Below are positions 21,569 to 32,967 of a stretch of DNA of 64,000 bases, piece by piece; within the stretch, counting starts at the first letter, position 1; every line of letters starts with the position of its first letter. A program made the position numbers and the translations under genes. This DNA comes from Casuarina equisetifolia. Its lineage: Eukaryota; Streptophyta; Magnoliopsida; Fagales; Casuarinaceae. Under the pieces are notes generated by a model. It was not told where the DNA came from. It was given only the letters and a program-made list of their open reading frames with translations, and made no database searches. The DNA lies in NCBI GenBank assembly GCA_028551475.1, contig CM052361.1, forward strand, positions 1,371,501 through 1,435,500. Reading direction: 5' to 3'.

Positions 21569-22079
21569 ATGTTAGGCGAGAGCCCTCAATTTCGTATCGT
21601 CTTTCTCCAAACTACAGAGGTTCCACGTTGGTTCCGCTACCAGGCAATCGGACGTTCAGTATCCTTCCGGATGCCTCCAATTTCAGAGGGTCTAATTTAC
21701 CAGTTTCTTGTTTGTGCTTCTTATGGAGAGATGCCCTATGCTGCAAATCTTCCAACTGATGGGCCCATTGTGGCAATCTCGTTTTACAATAAAACTAAGG
21801 GCTCCAATCTATCTTTCCATGCAAAAGTCCCTCTAAGTTTTGCCGCAAGTCGTTGTCACATGTACAGCATGCCACTAGCGTACCGTAGGGCATGTGCCCT
21901 TGGAGCCTATTTTTTGCCCCAGTGCCACTTCTTTCCTTCAAATCCACTGGCCCTTTATTCCCTGAAAGATGAATGGCACGAAAATGAAATGGACATTGAA
22001 ATTGGAGATGAAGTGGAAGTGTTCATTGAATTCCGTGGAGGCTCTGAAGTCCGCAAATGTGGAATTTATCTAAAACTTG
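21569..22079 (+). CDS. C-JID exon of unit 3 (intact)
   Basis: The 511-nt exon encodes about 170 residues of post-LRR domain, with EVPRWFRYQAIGRSVSF near the start, an ISFYNKTKGSNLSFHAKV middle and GDEVEVFIEFRGGSEVRKC at the end. It follows GATCGCAG and ends at CTTG before GTAAGT. The spacing agrees with the C-JID found in RPP1- and ROQ1-type receptors. It is the best reference copy in the window. Confidence 0.8.
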
Positions 22080-22274
22080 GTAAGTTAACTGTAATAAACG
22101 GATTTTAAAATGCTTCAATTTGTGAATTTTGATATTGTTACAAATTGAAAGGTCCCAATGGTTGTATTCTTTCAAATGATGAGATCGGGAAATATAATTA
22201 CTAATAAATTTTTAACATATTTTAAAGTAATGCTACTACAAATAATAATGTCTCTTAGGATAATGTTGCTATAG

Positions 22275-22375
22275 GTCCTTCTCTCCCACCCGATGATATC
22301 TCTAAAGATGATGTTGATCCTGTTGATTTTGCTCTCTATAAAGGCTTTTGGGAGTTGCAAAGGGCATTGGAGTGA
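22275..22375 (+). CDS. Terminal exon of unit 3
   Basis: The exon follows TGCTATAG, continues the C-JID frame as GPSLPPDDISKDDVDPVDFA and ends with a glutamate codon and TGA at 22373-22375. It encodes the acidic C-terminal tail common to the array. Confidence 0.65.
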
Positions 22376-23425
22376 TAATGATGGTGACCAAAGTACTTGT
22401 AAGGCATTTCTTCTAAAATCAGGTAGGGAGAGTCAATCCAAGTCTATTTGACTTTCTTCTTTTCCTCCTCCCCCTCTTTAATCTCCCCTCCCCTATTTGT
22501 TTGTTGTGGGAAAGCTGTAATTTCGACTTTATTTTTTTTTAGCCCCTTTATTGACGGCTACATCTATATCCTGAATGATATATTTTTGGCTTTGATGTTT
22601 CATATTCTATCTTGAAGCCTGAAATGGAATTTCATTTTAGAAAGAATTCTATGTTAATGTAAAAAATTTCTCTTATTATCACCCAGGCTCATATGAATTA
22701 TACACTTCTGCATTTTTGCAATTGATCTAGGACTAGAATCAGCATTAACAATTTCTAGTACAAGAGTAAAGCCAATAAACCAATAAATTAGGACGTAAGT
22801 AGAGTATGGAGGTGCGAGTAGTTTTGAAATATGCAAGCTCATCTTTGTATAATACACAACAAAACACATTATTTGAAGTGTTAGTATAAAAAAAATTAAG
22901 CATAGGATTAAGTTAAGAATATGAGATGAATGGTTCATGTGTGCATTACTAATACATTCATTTCATAGGTCTACTTGCAAGATATTGAGATTTTCTAGGA
23001 GAGATTACCCCAAACTTACCTCTCTTTCTCTATAATTACACTACACATCAAATGCATGGAATCTTTGAGTTTGTTGTCTTGTCTTGTCTTTTTTATTTTT
23101 CTCAAAAAAGTGATTATTCTATTTATTTCCGTTGTAAAGCTCTTGGTTATAGATGGTGTATACACAGTTAAATTGTCATAAAGAGAAATTTGTTAAGTCA
23201 AATAGGCCAACTTGGTGAAACTTTTTTTCTTTTTTCTTTTTCGTTTTTCCTGTCTCCCAATGTGCATGAGGTTGCTGAGAAAGATTTTGTTTAGCATTTG
23301 TTAAACTAGTTGCAGGAAGTGGATGGGCATTAGGGAGTTCCTTGTCCTGTATATATTACCGTTTTCAGCGGAGATTGTTAGATATCCTGACTTCATGTAA
23401 AGTACCCGTTTTACAGGTGCTCTCT
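22376..23425 (+). other. 3' tail of unit 3, first copy
   Basis: Non-coding tail aligned nearly base for base with 5654-6649 of unit 1. It holds no supported gene. Confidence 0.55.
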
Positions 23426-24013
23426 CTATCTTTCCATAAAAAAGTCCCCATACGTTTTGCTGCAAGTCGTTGTCACGTGTACAGCTTGCCATTTGGGCTT
23501 CATAAGTCATACGACCCTGGAACCTATATTTGATCCAATGCCGCTTCTTTCCTTCAAATCCACTGCCGTTTGTTCCCTGAAAGATGAAGGGCACGCAAAT
23601 GACATCGACGTTGAAAGTGGAGAAAGTGGAGATGAAGTGGAGGTGTTCATCGAATTCCGTGGAGGCTCTTAAGTCCGCAAATGTGGAATTTATCTAAAAC
23701 TTGGTAAGTTAACCGTAATAAACGGGTTTTAAAATGCATCAATTAGTGAATTTTGATGTTGTTACAAATTGCAAGGTCCCAATGGTTGTGTTCTTTCAAA
23801 TGATAAGATCAGGAAATATAATTACTGAGAATATAAAAAAATGATAACATATTTTAAAGTAATGATATTACAACTGATAATGTCTCTTGGGATAATGTTG
23901 TTATAGGTCCTTCTCTCCCACCTGATAATATCTCTAAAGATGATGTTGAGCCAGTTGATTTTGCTCTCTATAAAGACACATGGGAGTGGCTAAGGGCAAG
24001 GGGATGGCAATGA
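23426..24013 (+). pseudogene. Duplicated half C-JID exon and terminal exon (unit 3 tail)
   Basis: The half exon is 23426-23703 and the terminal exon copy is about 23907-24013. The half exon starts at the same CTATCTTTCC join as in unit 1 (6650). It carries the GES insertion, a one-base loss near 23564 and a stop in GGS*VRKC near 23670. The acceptor of the terminal exon is intact and has no LINE. This shows the state of the unit 1 site before the LINE landed. Confidence 0.72.
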
Positions 24014-25180
24014 TGGTGACCAAAGTACTTGTAAGTCATTTATTTCTAAAATCTGGTAGGAAGTGTCAATCCAATTCTATTTGACTTTCTTTTCTTCCTT
24101 CCCCCTCTACTCTCCCCTCCCCTATTTGTTTTTTGTTGGAAAGCTGGAATTTCGACATTTTTTTTTTAAAACTCCTTTATTGACGGCTACATCTATAACC
24201 TGAATTAAATATTTTTGGCTTTGATGTTTCATTTTCTATCTTGAAGCTTGAAATAGAATTTCATTTTAGAAAAAAGAATTCTATGTTAATGTAAACAATT
24301 TCTCTTATTGTCATCATTTTTGCCATGGATTGGGGACTAGAATCAGCATTACCAATTTCGTGCCCAAGAGTTAAGCCAATAAACCAAAAAATTAGGATGC
24401 AAGTTGAGTATGGAGGTGTGATTATTTTTGAAATGTATTGGCCATTTTGTGTAGAATAAATGGCAAAACTCATTGTTTGAAGTATGAGTATAAGCAGATT
24501 AAGCATATGATTAGTTTCCTTTATTAAAAATAGGAGGTAAATGGTTCATGCATATACTACTCATGCACTCATTTCATAAGTCTATCTCTGAAATATTGGG
24601 ATTTTGTACAATAATTATCTTAGGCTCACCTCTCCTTCTCTACAATTACACTAAACACCACTTACATGGAATCTTTGAGGTTTGTACTTTTTTTCTTTCT
24701 TTCTTTAAAAAGTGATTATTCCTTTTATTTCCTTTGCAATGCTTTCGGTTATAAAAAAAAAAGTATACTTAGTTAAAATGTCATAAAGAAAGTCATTATT
24801 TCAAACAAGTCACCTTGGTGAAACTTGTTTTATATTGTTTCTCCCGCCTTTAAGTGAACATATAAAATTAAGTAACCTTTTTTCTTCTTTTTTTTCCCCC
24901 ATGTTTTCTTTCCTCTATGTACTGTGGCAATTGTAGGATGAATTATATTTGTGCTTGACATTGAGGTCGAGTAATTATTTCTTGGTACTTATTCTGTATG
25001 GGCAGCAAGTTTTGGGGGATCTGACGTTGATCCCCCACTGCATCGAAACATAACAAATATGAGGAGAGTCAATGTTTACCTCTCAGGTAGAATCTGCTTT
25101 GGCGGGTGGAAAGCTTCCTTCGCTTGTTGTATATGACCGATATCTTATTTTCTTATTCACTACTTCAACCCATTTTAATA
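24014..25180 (+). other. 3' tail of unit 3, second copy
   Basis: A second pass of tail sequence homologous to 22376-23300 and to the unit 1 tail after 8217. It is AT-rich with no supported gene. Confidence 0.5.
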
Positions 25181-25270
25181 GGTAAGAATCCGTGTTAGAA
25201 GATGCCTTCAAGCCAGTCTTGCATCACTACGATAGTCCCAAATTTCACCTTAAGCTCTCAGTTCGAGGGG
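25181..25270 (+). other. Decayed copy of the 37-codon block after unit 3
   Basis: The sequence after AATAG starts GTAAGAATCCGTGTTAGAAG like the unit 2 block (15375) but has lost about 24 bases in the middle and gained a stop. The following piece, near 25412-25455, is open as LDLLELVEQASSAA before TAA. Family unknown. Confidence 0.35.
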
Positions 25271-26752
25271 TACACTGAATCTCCCTGTTAATCATGTTTT
25301 CGTGTTATCATGATATGCATTGTTGCTTTATGGAGGTCATACTTCAGTGATCTTGCCAGCATGGATCGTCGTATACTTGGAACTAATGTTCAAATTTGAT
25401 TGTGATTATGCAGATCCTGGATCTATTAGAACTCGTTGAACAAGCAAGCTCTGCAGCATAATCAAGATGTGTGAGTAGGTTCTATGGTGCATCTCAGCTG
25501 TTGGCTTTTCACAGCTTTTCAGTACAACGTAAGCTTGGGAAGGTATATCTGGTTTGGAGAATGTTACGGAGAAAAACTGTGACCAGCTGAATAAGAAGTC
25601 TTGTATCACGCGAATGTACTTCTTAAGTTGTTGCATGACTTTGATATCAATGTAATGTAACAGATAGAGTTGCAAGATGTAAATAGAACAACTTGTGTGT
25701 GTCTCTTGTGATGTTTAAGTCTTCTAAATATGAGGTGCTTACTGCACTTTTTATCTTGTTTATAAACAAAGCAAATCTTAGCACTTAGGGTTGTGCCTTA
25801 ATACACAACCTACACCAAGATTTTCCCAAGTGGAAACCTTCAAATCATTGCAAAAAAAGTAAAAGAAAAAAAAAGAGACAAGTGTTATAATCAAATATTT
25901 GTTTGTTATTGAAATGATTGTCATCCTTATGGCAATGATGATAATAAGGAGATTATGGGACTACTACTTTTATAATTCTTAATCAATTCCAAAAATAAAC
26001 TTATCCAAAAAGATTATAAAAAAAAGTTGTCAATTTCAAATTATCACATCCCTCCTTAGTCAATAGAGTTTTCCTGTATACAAAAATTCAAAATCATCTA
26101 ATGGTCAAATAATCTTTTATTAGTAATTAGTCAAGTTCTTTATATATAATTTTTTTTTGTAAGATAAAGTAAGAAATAAACTATTAAATCTTTGATTTAT
26201 GTAAATGTAAAAAAAGTACATACAAGTAGTTGAATAAACATAAGACATGGCTAAACTATATATATATGTAGAACCTTTACAAGCTGTGAACTCAACAGCA
26301 TTCAATCTCCGAACAATACAATCAGAAACAATCCTTATGAGAACAGAAAAATAAATCTCTAATAACGTACGGCAGAGGATCAACAAAATCCCAAAATATA
26401 TGACAGTTTTGGGCCCGGGTTTTTCAGTAGACTATCAACATAAAACTTACAGCTTAGGAGCACAAATGGTAGAAAATGAAAGAGAAAAATCTTGTACAAG
26501 ACCAATGGGAACGATTTCTCATAGTGGTACCTTCTGTTCAGAATATGTTCCCTCCACTTGTCGGCGCCATTTCACTGACGACATCGTGTCCCTTGCGATC
26601 CCTTGTGAAGTTTCTGGATGAACTTCTTGTTACCTGTGCGGCACTGGTCTCGCTCTTTGCGTTTGTTTAACGAGAAGAGAACCTTTCTTTTTCTATCACC
26701 CCACTCTTCACTACACATTCCCCAACTCCTGCTTCTATTCATCAGCACTTCC
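25271..26752 (+). other. Downstream flank of unit 3 and 5' flank of unit 4
   Basis: Up to about 26250 the sequence matches the flank after unit 2. From about 26540 to 26660 it resembles the region before unit 2 (CGACATCGTGT...GAAGTTTCTGGAT at 9201-9232). The common leader CCTTTCTTTTTCTATC precedes the ATG at 26753. No TATA box is clear. Confidence 0.45.
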
Positions 26753-27256
26753 ATGGCAACTCAATCCCTTTCATCACTTTCCAAAACTAGTTGGGATCAT
26801 GACGTCTTCCTGAGTTTCAGAGGTGAAGATACCCGCAAGAACTTCACTGATTATCTCTACAAGGCCTTAGTTCAAGCTGGAATTTCCACCTTCCGAGATA
26901 AAGAGGGCCTTCAAAGAGGGAGAACCATCTCTACGGAATTGCGCGAGGCAATTCGTGGGTCAAGGATTTCCATTGTGATTTTCTCTAAATACTATGCTTT
27001 TTCCACGTGGTGCCTAGGTGCACTTGCAGAGATTGTGGACTGTTGCAGAAAAAACACATCCCACACCCTTATCCCGATATTTTATCACGTTGACCCCTCG
27101 GATGTTCGAAAACAAACTGGGACGTTTGTGGAAGCATTTGCTAGGCATGAAAAGCAGTTTCATGCTGATATGGCGAAGGTGAAGAGATGGAGAGAAGCAC
27201 TTACTGAAGCTGGGAGCTATTCTGGTTGGGACGTCTCGAGTATTGCAGATGGGTAA
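26753..27256 (+). CDS. TIR exon of unit 4: intact frame, catalytic Glu lost
   Basis: The exon has a complete TIR frame with DVFLSFRGEDTRKNF at residues 17-31. In the conserved WCLDEL helix this copy reads TWCLGALAEI: residues 89-90 are Gly-Ala (GGT GCA at 27017-27022) where all other units have Asp-Glu. The glutamate at 90 is the catalytic residue of plant TIR NADases, so the product should be enzymatically dead while keeping the fold. The frame is also open upstream to a methionine at 26618, but the ATG at 26753 is the one shared by the array. TAA at 27254-27256 follows the donor. Confidence 0.85.
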   Translation: MATQSLSSLSKTSWDHDVFLSFRGEDTRKNFTDYLYKALVQAGISTFRDKEGLQRGRTISTELREAIRGSRISIVIFSKYYAFSTWCLGALAEIVDCCRKNTSHTLIPIFYHVDPSDVRKQTGTFVEAFARHEKQFHADMAKVKRWREALTEAGSYSGWDVSSIADG

Positions 27257-27539
27257 TTTTATGCTGCGCTTGACTCGTGTTATCTCATTTCTTTTTTGTA
27301 TATGTTTCTTTTGGAGATAGGTGAAAGTCCATTACAAATACATGGTATTTACCTAAAAATGGATTGAGGAAAAAAAAAACTTTGTTTTTGAGTTCAGTCG
27401 GCTTTCTCTTTCATATCCAGTTACTTTAGCTGTATTATTTGATGTTTTTCTGTTGATGTCCACCCTACCATGAATGAAGATCATGCCACTTAAAATGGCT
27501 AGTACTAACGTTGTCTTTCTAATCTAATGTCATACCCTA

Positions 27540-28378
27540 GGGAACATTATATTGTAACCATATTGTCCTTAGAACCCTTAATTCTTGGATTTACCCAATA
27601 ATTGAAACTAAAAAGTAAGAAGATAGTTTATAACATACCAAAGCTTCCAAAAAAAAAAAAACTGTGGATATTTAAATGATATCTACATGAACTTGATATT
27701 ACTTAATTGCTTGTCATGATGAAATTTCAAAGGACTGAAATAATAATGTCGTTGAAATAATAATGTCTTTTGTTAATAAATGACTCTCTTTTTTCCTTTT
27801 TAATTTTTTCTTAGTGTTTATCTTCTAATTTTATATTTTATTTATTATGATAATTAGTCCTTACCCTTAGTTCTTGAATTTACCCAAGAGTTGAAACTTA
27901 AAAATAAAATAGATGGTTTATAACATACCAGTTTTGAAAGGAAGAAAAAAAAACTATAGATATTTAAATGATATCCACACAAAATTTGATATAACTTAAT
28001 TGTTTGTCATGATGATCAAGTTTCAAAGGGTTCAAATAATAATGTCCTTTGGTAATAGAAGACTCTTTTTTTCTCCTTTCGATTTTTTTTTTCTTTGACT
28101 AATTTTATATTCTATTTATTATGATAAGTCCTTAAAACCCTTAATTCTTGGATTTACCCAAGAACTGTATCTAAAAAAAATAAAAAGATGGCTTATAACA
28201 TACCAAAACTTTGAAAGAAAAAAGAAGAAGAATATTTTAAATGATATCCACATTGAGTTTCAAAAGGTTAAGATAATAATGTCCTTTGGTAATAGGTAAC
28301 ACTTTTTCTTTTCCTTTTTAATTTCTTTTTCTCAATGTTTATATGCAAATTTTGTCTTCTTTTTATTATGGTAATTGG
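27540..28378 (+). repeat. Tandem triplication of the 3' part of intron 1 in unit 4
   Basis: Three diverged copies of about 240-320 bp each start at CCTTAGAACCCTTAATTC (near 27567), CCTTACCCTTAGTTCTTG (near 27859) and CCTTAAAACCCTTAATTC (near 28130). Each runs through ATTTAAATGATATC and TTTATTATGATAA. The first two copies end in ATAATTAG and ATAAG, and the third ends TAATTGG next to the NB-ARC exon. Other units have one copy. Confidence 0.75.
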
Positions 28379-29476
28379 GTATGAAGGAAAGTTCATTGAA
28401 GAGATTGTTGATCAAGTTTTGCATGACGTAGGCTCTATTCACTTCCATGTTACAAAATATCCAACTGGAATAGATTCTAAAGTTGAAGAGATGAAAGATT
28501 TATTAAATCTTCAAACAAGTGAGATTCGCATTGTTAGCATCTATGGGATGGGTGGTATTGGTAAAACCACCATAGCAAAAGCTCTTTATAATAAGATATT
28601 TTTTAAATTTGAAGGATTCAGTTTTCTTTCAAACACTAAATAAACTTTAGAAAATGTTGGTGGTTTAGTTCAACTCCAAAAACAACTTCTTTATGATATC
28701 TTTAAAAAGGATTTGAGAATAAATAATAATAATAGCAAAGGAATTGTATTGCTCAAGAAATTTCTTAAAGGAAACAAAGTCTTTGTTGTCCTTGATGATG
28801 TGGATGACTTGGAGCAAATATGCAAATTGTTTGGAGACTTAAAATGGTTTGGCTTTGGAAGTAGAGTCATTATTACAACCAGAGATGAACATTAACTAAC
28901 TCAGTTAGAAGTACATGGAAGATATAAGGTCTCACCCTTGAATAAAACAAATTCCCTTATACTTTTTAGTTCGCATGCCTTTGGGATGGCTTATCCAGGA
29001 TTGAATTTCCAAGAGCTTTCGATTAGTGTAGTGAACTATGCTGAAGGATTTCCATTAGCTCTTAAAATTCTAGGTTCTTTTTTGAAAGGAAGGAACTACA
29101 TTGAATGGAAAAGTGAATTGGGAAAGTTGCAAAAAAAAAACCAAATGACAAGATTCAAGAGTTACTTAGAATAAGTTTTGAATCACTAGATATGGATACA
29201 AAGGACATATTTCTTGATATTGCATGTTTCTTTCTTGGTATGGAGAAATATCATGTAACAAAAATATTGGAAGGTTGTTTCTTCTTTCCTGATATTGGTA
29301 TAAAAATTCTTGAACAAAGGTCTCTATTGATAATTCAAAAGGACAAGTTGCAAATGCATAGTTTGGTATAATGTATGGGGAGAGAGATTGTTCGTAAGAA
29401 TGCAAATTATGTTATGGAAAACTATAGTAGGCTATGATTTCATGAAGATGTTTTAGATGTCTTAAGCAAACAAAAG
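28379..29476 (+). pseudogene. NB-ARC exon of unit 4
   Basis: The P-loop SIYGMGGIGKTT lies near 28540-28575, kinase-2 VFVVLDDVDDLEQI near 28785, FLDIACFFLGMEKYH near 29208 and MHS (for MHD) at 29354-29362. Stops are at 28641, 28893 and 29369 plus a TGA near 29437. The run AAAAAAAAA at 29131 shifts the frame. The 29369 stop matches the unit 1 stop at 3145. Confidence 0.82.
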
Positions 29477-29676
29477 GTAAAAGGTTTTCACATTTATCTT
29501 TTTCCAAGTTTGGGTCTTACTTTATATTATATGATAATGAAACTCATAATTTTAATTAAGTAAATAACTAATACTTCGTAAGTTTTTAAAGTTTTATTCC
29601 AGTTTAGTAAAGCATTATTTTTGGAAAACTTGAGGGTGTGAATACTTATCCAATTTTTTTTTCTTTTTTTTTTCAA

Positions 29677-30931
29677 GGGTCATAACATGTAAAAGGTTTG
29701 AGCTTAAATTCACCTAAATTGAAATATGTAAATTTGAAAATAGAGGCATTTACAAATATGAAGAATTTGAGATTGCTCTAAACTATTGCTATACATCTCA
29801 CTGGAGACTTTGAGCATCTATCCCATGAGTTTAGATGGGTCTCTTGCCATCAATGTCCTCTACAGTTTCTATCACAAAATTTTCATCTAGATAATCTTGT
29901 TATTCTTGACCTACAGGATAGCAAAATTATACAAGTTTGGGAGGGCCATAAGGTATAATAACATTGCATTTCTATATAGTTGTTAAATGTATGGTGCATA
30001 AAATTTTTTTTCACTTATTTTCTTTTCTTTTGATTTTGTTTCTATAGATACTCAACAAGCTAAAAGTCCTTAATCTCCGGTGTTGTGAAGATCTCATCAT
30101 ATCACCAAACTTTTCTCAAGTTCCACATTTGGAGATATGGATACTTGCAGGTTGCACAAGTTTGGTTGAAGTTGATGAGTCTATTGAATGTTTGAAGGGT
30201 CTTGTTGAGCAAAATATAAAAGGATGTACAAGCCTTGCAAATCTTCCGAGCAGCATTTTTAACTTAGATTTACTCAAAACTTTTTATATGTCTCAATGCT
30301 TAAAACTTTTTGAGTTGTCATAACAAGTGGGGAGTTCAACAGCTTTGACAAAGGTGCATGAAAATGAAACTATTCTTGAGCAAAGATCATTTTTATCTGG
30401 GGATTGGAAGAATTTGAAAATTGAATTCTTTGGATGTAGACGTAGATCCTCTCATTCTTGGTTGTCATATTTCTCACACTGGATGTCACCCAAAAGCTTA
30501 ATTCATATAAGTTCACCAATGGCTTCCATTTCTAAATTTTGTTCTCTAGAGAAGCTATATCTCCGTAATTGTGGTTTGTCTGAAGATAACTTTATTAATG
30601 ACAGGAAAGTTTATCTTTGCTCATAACTTTGGACTTATCTAAAAATGATTTTCATCATACACCTCGTGGCATTAGTTGTCTTCCTAGATTACTGTTGCTG
30701 CGGTTAAGGGGTTGTAGTGCTCTTCAATCAATTTCGGGACTCCCTCCAAGTTTAAAGTCGTTAGATGCATTAGAGTGTTCATCGTTGAGAAGCCTTCAGA
30801 CTAACTTACCATTACTGGACAGAGAACATTCACCATTTTTTTATGCATCTGAATCCGACGATCAGGTTACTTTGCTGAAGTTGATATCTTCTTGTATCCT
30901 ATTTACTGAAGTTGACAAGAATACTTTACAG
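29677..30931 (+). pseudogene. LRR exons of unit 4
   Basis: The exons are 29677-29952 and 30048-30931. The first starts after TTTCAA where other units have CTAG, so the normal acceptor is lost. Stops lie at 29683 and 29779. The second is open in segments (30129-30323, 30327-30626 and 30617 onward) with a stop near 30321 and a frameshift near 30605-30617. Repeats such as LEKLYLRNCGLSEDNF and LITLDLSKNDFHHTP are clear. Confidence 0.78.
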
Positions 30932-31046
30932 GTGCTTTCTCTCTCTCCCACACACGCTCTCTCTATGTGTGTGTGTGTGTATATGTATATGGGTGTGAAT
31001 TGCTTTTTTTTTTTTTTTAAATCTCCTCTTCGTTTTTTGATAGAAG

Positions 31047-31858
31047 ATTTCAGGCGAAAGCGCTCAATTTTGTATCATTTTTCTCTAAACTACAGAGGTT
31101 CCACGTTGGTTCAGATACCAGGCAATCGGATGTTCGGTATCCTTCCGGATACCTCCAATTTCAGAGGGTCTAAGTTACCAGTTTCTTGTTTCTGCTTCTT
31201 ATGGAGAGATGGCCCATGCTCCAAATTCTACTTCAACTGATGGCCCCATTGTGGAAATCTCATTTTACAATAAAACTGCTGGGTCCAATCTATCATTCCA
31301 TACAAAAGTCCCTCTACGTTTTGCTGCAAGTCGTTGTCACATATACCTCATGCAACTTTAGTTCACCAAGGCAAACTTTCGAGCCTATATTTTGGACCGA
31401 TGCCGCTTCTTTCCTTCAGATCCACATTGCATTTGTTTACTAAAAGATGAAGGGGACGGAAATGCAATGGAGTTAGAAGGTGGAGATGAAGTGGAAGTGT
31501 CCATTGAATTCCGTGGAGGCTATGAAGTCCGCAAATGTGGAATTCATCCAAGACTTTGTAAGTTAATTTTAATAAAGGGATTTAAAATTATCAATCTATG
31601 GATTTTGATATTGTCACAGGTTACAAGGTTTTAGTGGTTGCGCTCTTTCAAACGATAAGATCGCCAAGCAAAATCACTGACAATATCAAGGATGATGACA
31701 TATTTTAAAGTAATGCTGCTATAAATGATAATATCTCTTGAGCTGATGTTGCTACAGGTCCTCTTCCTACACGCGATGATATCTCCGAAGATGATGTAGC
31801 TCCTGATGATTTTGCTCGCTATAAACTTGCAAGGGAGATAATAAGGGCATTTACGTGA
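31047..31858 (+). pseudogene. C-JID and terminal exons of unit 4
   Basis: The exons are 31047-31557 and 31758-31858. The domain starts ISGESAQFC, the usual initial methionine position being isoleucine, and a stop follows near 31087. A second stop lies near 31361. GDEVEVSIEFRGGYEVRKC is kept. The donor context reads CTTTGTAAG where other units read CTTGGTAAG. The terminal exon follows GCTACAG and reads GPLPTRDDISEDDVAPDDFA to TGA at 31856. Confidence 0.72.
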
Positions 31859-32967
31859 TAATTGTGGTGATCACGAAGTATTTGTAAGTCATTTCTTTGA
31901 AGATCAGACCATCGTAGGGATTCTAGAAAAAAGAATCCCATATTTGTAAATACCTTGGCTCATGTAAACCATACACTTCTACAATTTTGCCTTTGATTGA
32001 GACTGGAATAGGCATTAACAGTTTTTTGCCTACGAGTCAAGCCAATAAATCAATAAATCCATATGCAAGTGGAGTAAGGATGTGTGAATAGTTTTGAAAT
32101 GTATGTGGCCATCTTTTTGTTTATACATGGTAAAACACATTATGTGAAGTGTCAGTATAAGTAAATTAAACATAGGATTAGTTTTTGTTTATTGAGAATA
32201 TGAGGTGAATGGGTTATGTGTATATTACTAATGCACTCATTTCAGAGATCTATCCCTAAGATATCGGGATCTTGTAGGGGTGATAACCCAAGCTTATCTC
32301 TCTTTTTCTGTAATTACACTACACACTAGTAGCATAGAATCTTTGATGTTTGTGCTCTTTAATTTTTCTTAAAAAATGATTATTCTATTTATTTCCCATG
32401 CAATGCTCTTGTTTATAGAGGGAGTATACTCCATTAAATTGTCATAAAGAAAGAGTCATTATTTCAAAAACCAACCTTAGTGAAACTTTTTACCTGGTGT
32501 TTTTCCTGCCTCTAGGTGATCATGAGCTCGTTCAGGCAGATTTTGTTTATTGATGACTATTCTGGGGAGTGAATGGGCATTAGGGAGTTCCTTGTCCTGT
32601 ACATTACCGTTTCCGGCAGATAGTGTTACATTTCCTGATATTTTGAGTATGCATTTTTCTTTCATTTCCTTCCGTTTTCCTTCTTGTTATCTTTCCTTCT
32701 ATAATATGTAGTGTAGGAATTGTGGGATGAGTTATTTTGTGCTTGACTTTGAGGTAGAATACTTATTTGTCGGTGTTGATCCTGAACAAGCAGCAAGTCC
32801 TGGGGGATTCAACATTGACTTTATTGCATAGGAAGATAAAAATATGAAGGAGAGTCAAGGTTTCCTGCTTAGGTAGAATCTGGTTTGATGGGTTGGAAAG
32901 CTTCGTTCTCTTGCAGTATATGGCTGATATCTTGTTGTCTTGTTCACTGTTTTGACCCATTCTAATA
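31859..32967 (+). other. 3' tail of unit 4
   Basis: Non-coding tail homologous to that of unit 2. It lacks the half-C-JID duplication of units 1 and 3. The GGGAGTTCCTTGTCCTGTAC block lies near 32584. No gene is supported. Confidence 0.5.

Larger units (their letters stand above)
17727..22375 (+). pseudogene. TNL unit 3: best-preserved receptor copy, four nonsense codons
   Basis: The exons are 17727-18226 (TIR), 18828-19920 (NB-ARC), 20145-20420 and 20513-21403 (LRR), 21569-22079 (C-JID) and 22275-22375 (tail). All splice sites look normal, and the exon lengths add up to an in-phase 3372-nt coding sequence (1123 residues plus stop). The frame is broken only by stops at 19099, 20582, 20783 and 21344, and no frameshift is seen. 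Translated as is, it would give about 257 residues (TIR plus the P-loop part of NB-ARC). That is the form of a truncated TIR-NB protein, so partial function is conceivable. The last LRR part, the C-JID and the tail are intact behind the stops. Confidence 0.88.
26753..31858 (+). pseudogene. TNL unit 4: disabled receptor copy
   Basis: The inferred exons are 26753-27252 (TIR), 28379-29476 (NB-ARC), 29677-29952 and 30048-30931 (LRR), 31047-31557 (C-JID) and 31758-31858 (tail). Intron 1 is about 1.1 kb because its 3' part is triplicated, and its final acceptor reads TTGG in place of TTAG. Stops occur at 28641, 28893 and 29369, with a frameshift at the A run near 29131. The acceptor of exon 3 has changed to AA, with stops just inside and at 29779. 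The C-JID exon has a stop near 31087, and the last base before its donor is altered. The TIR exon is open but has lost its catalytic residue. Confidence 0.88.
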
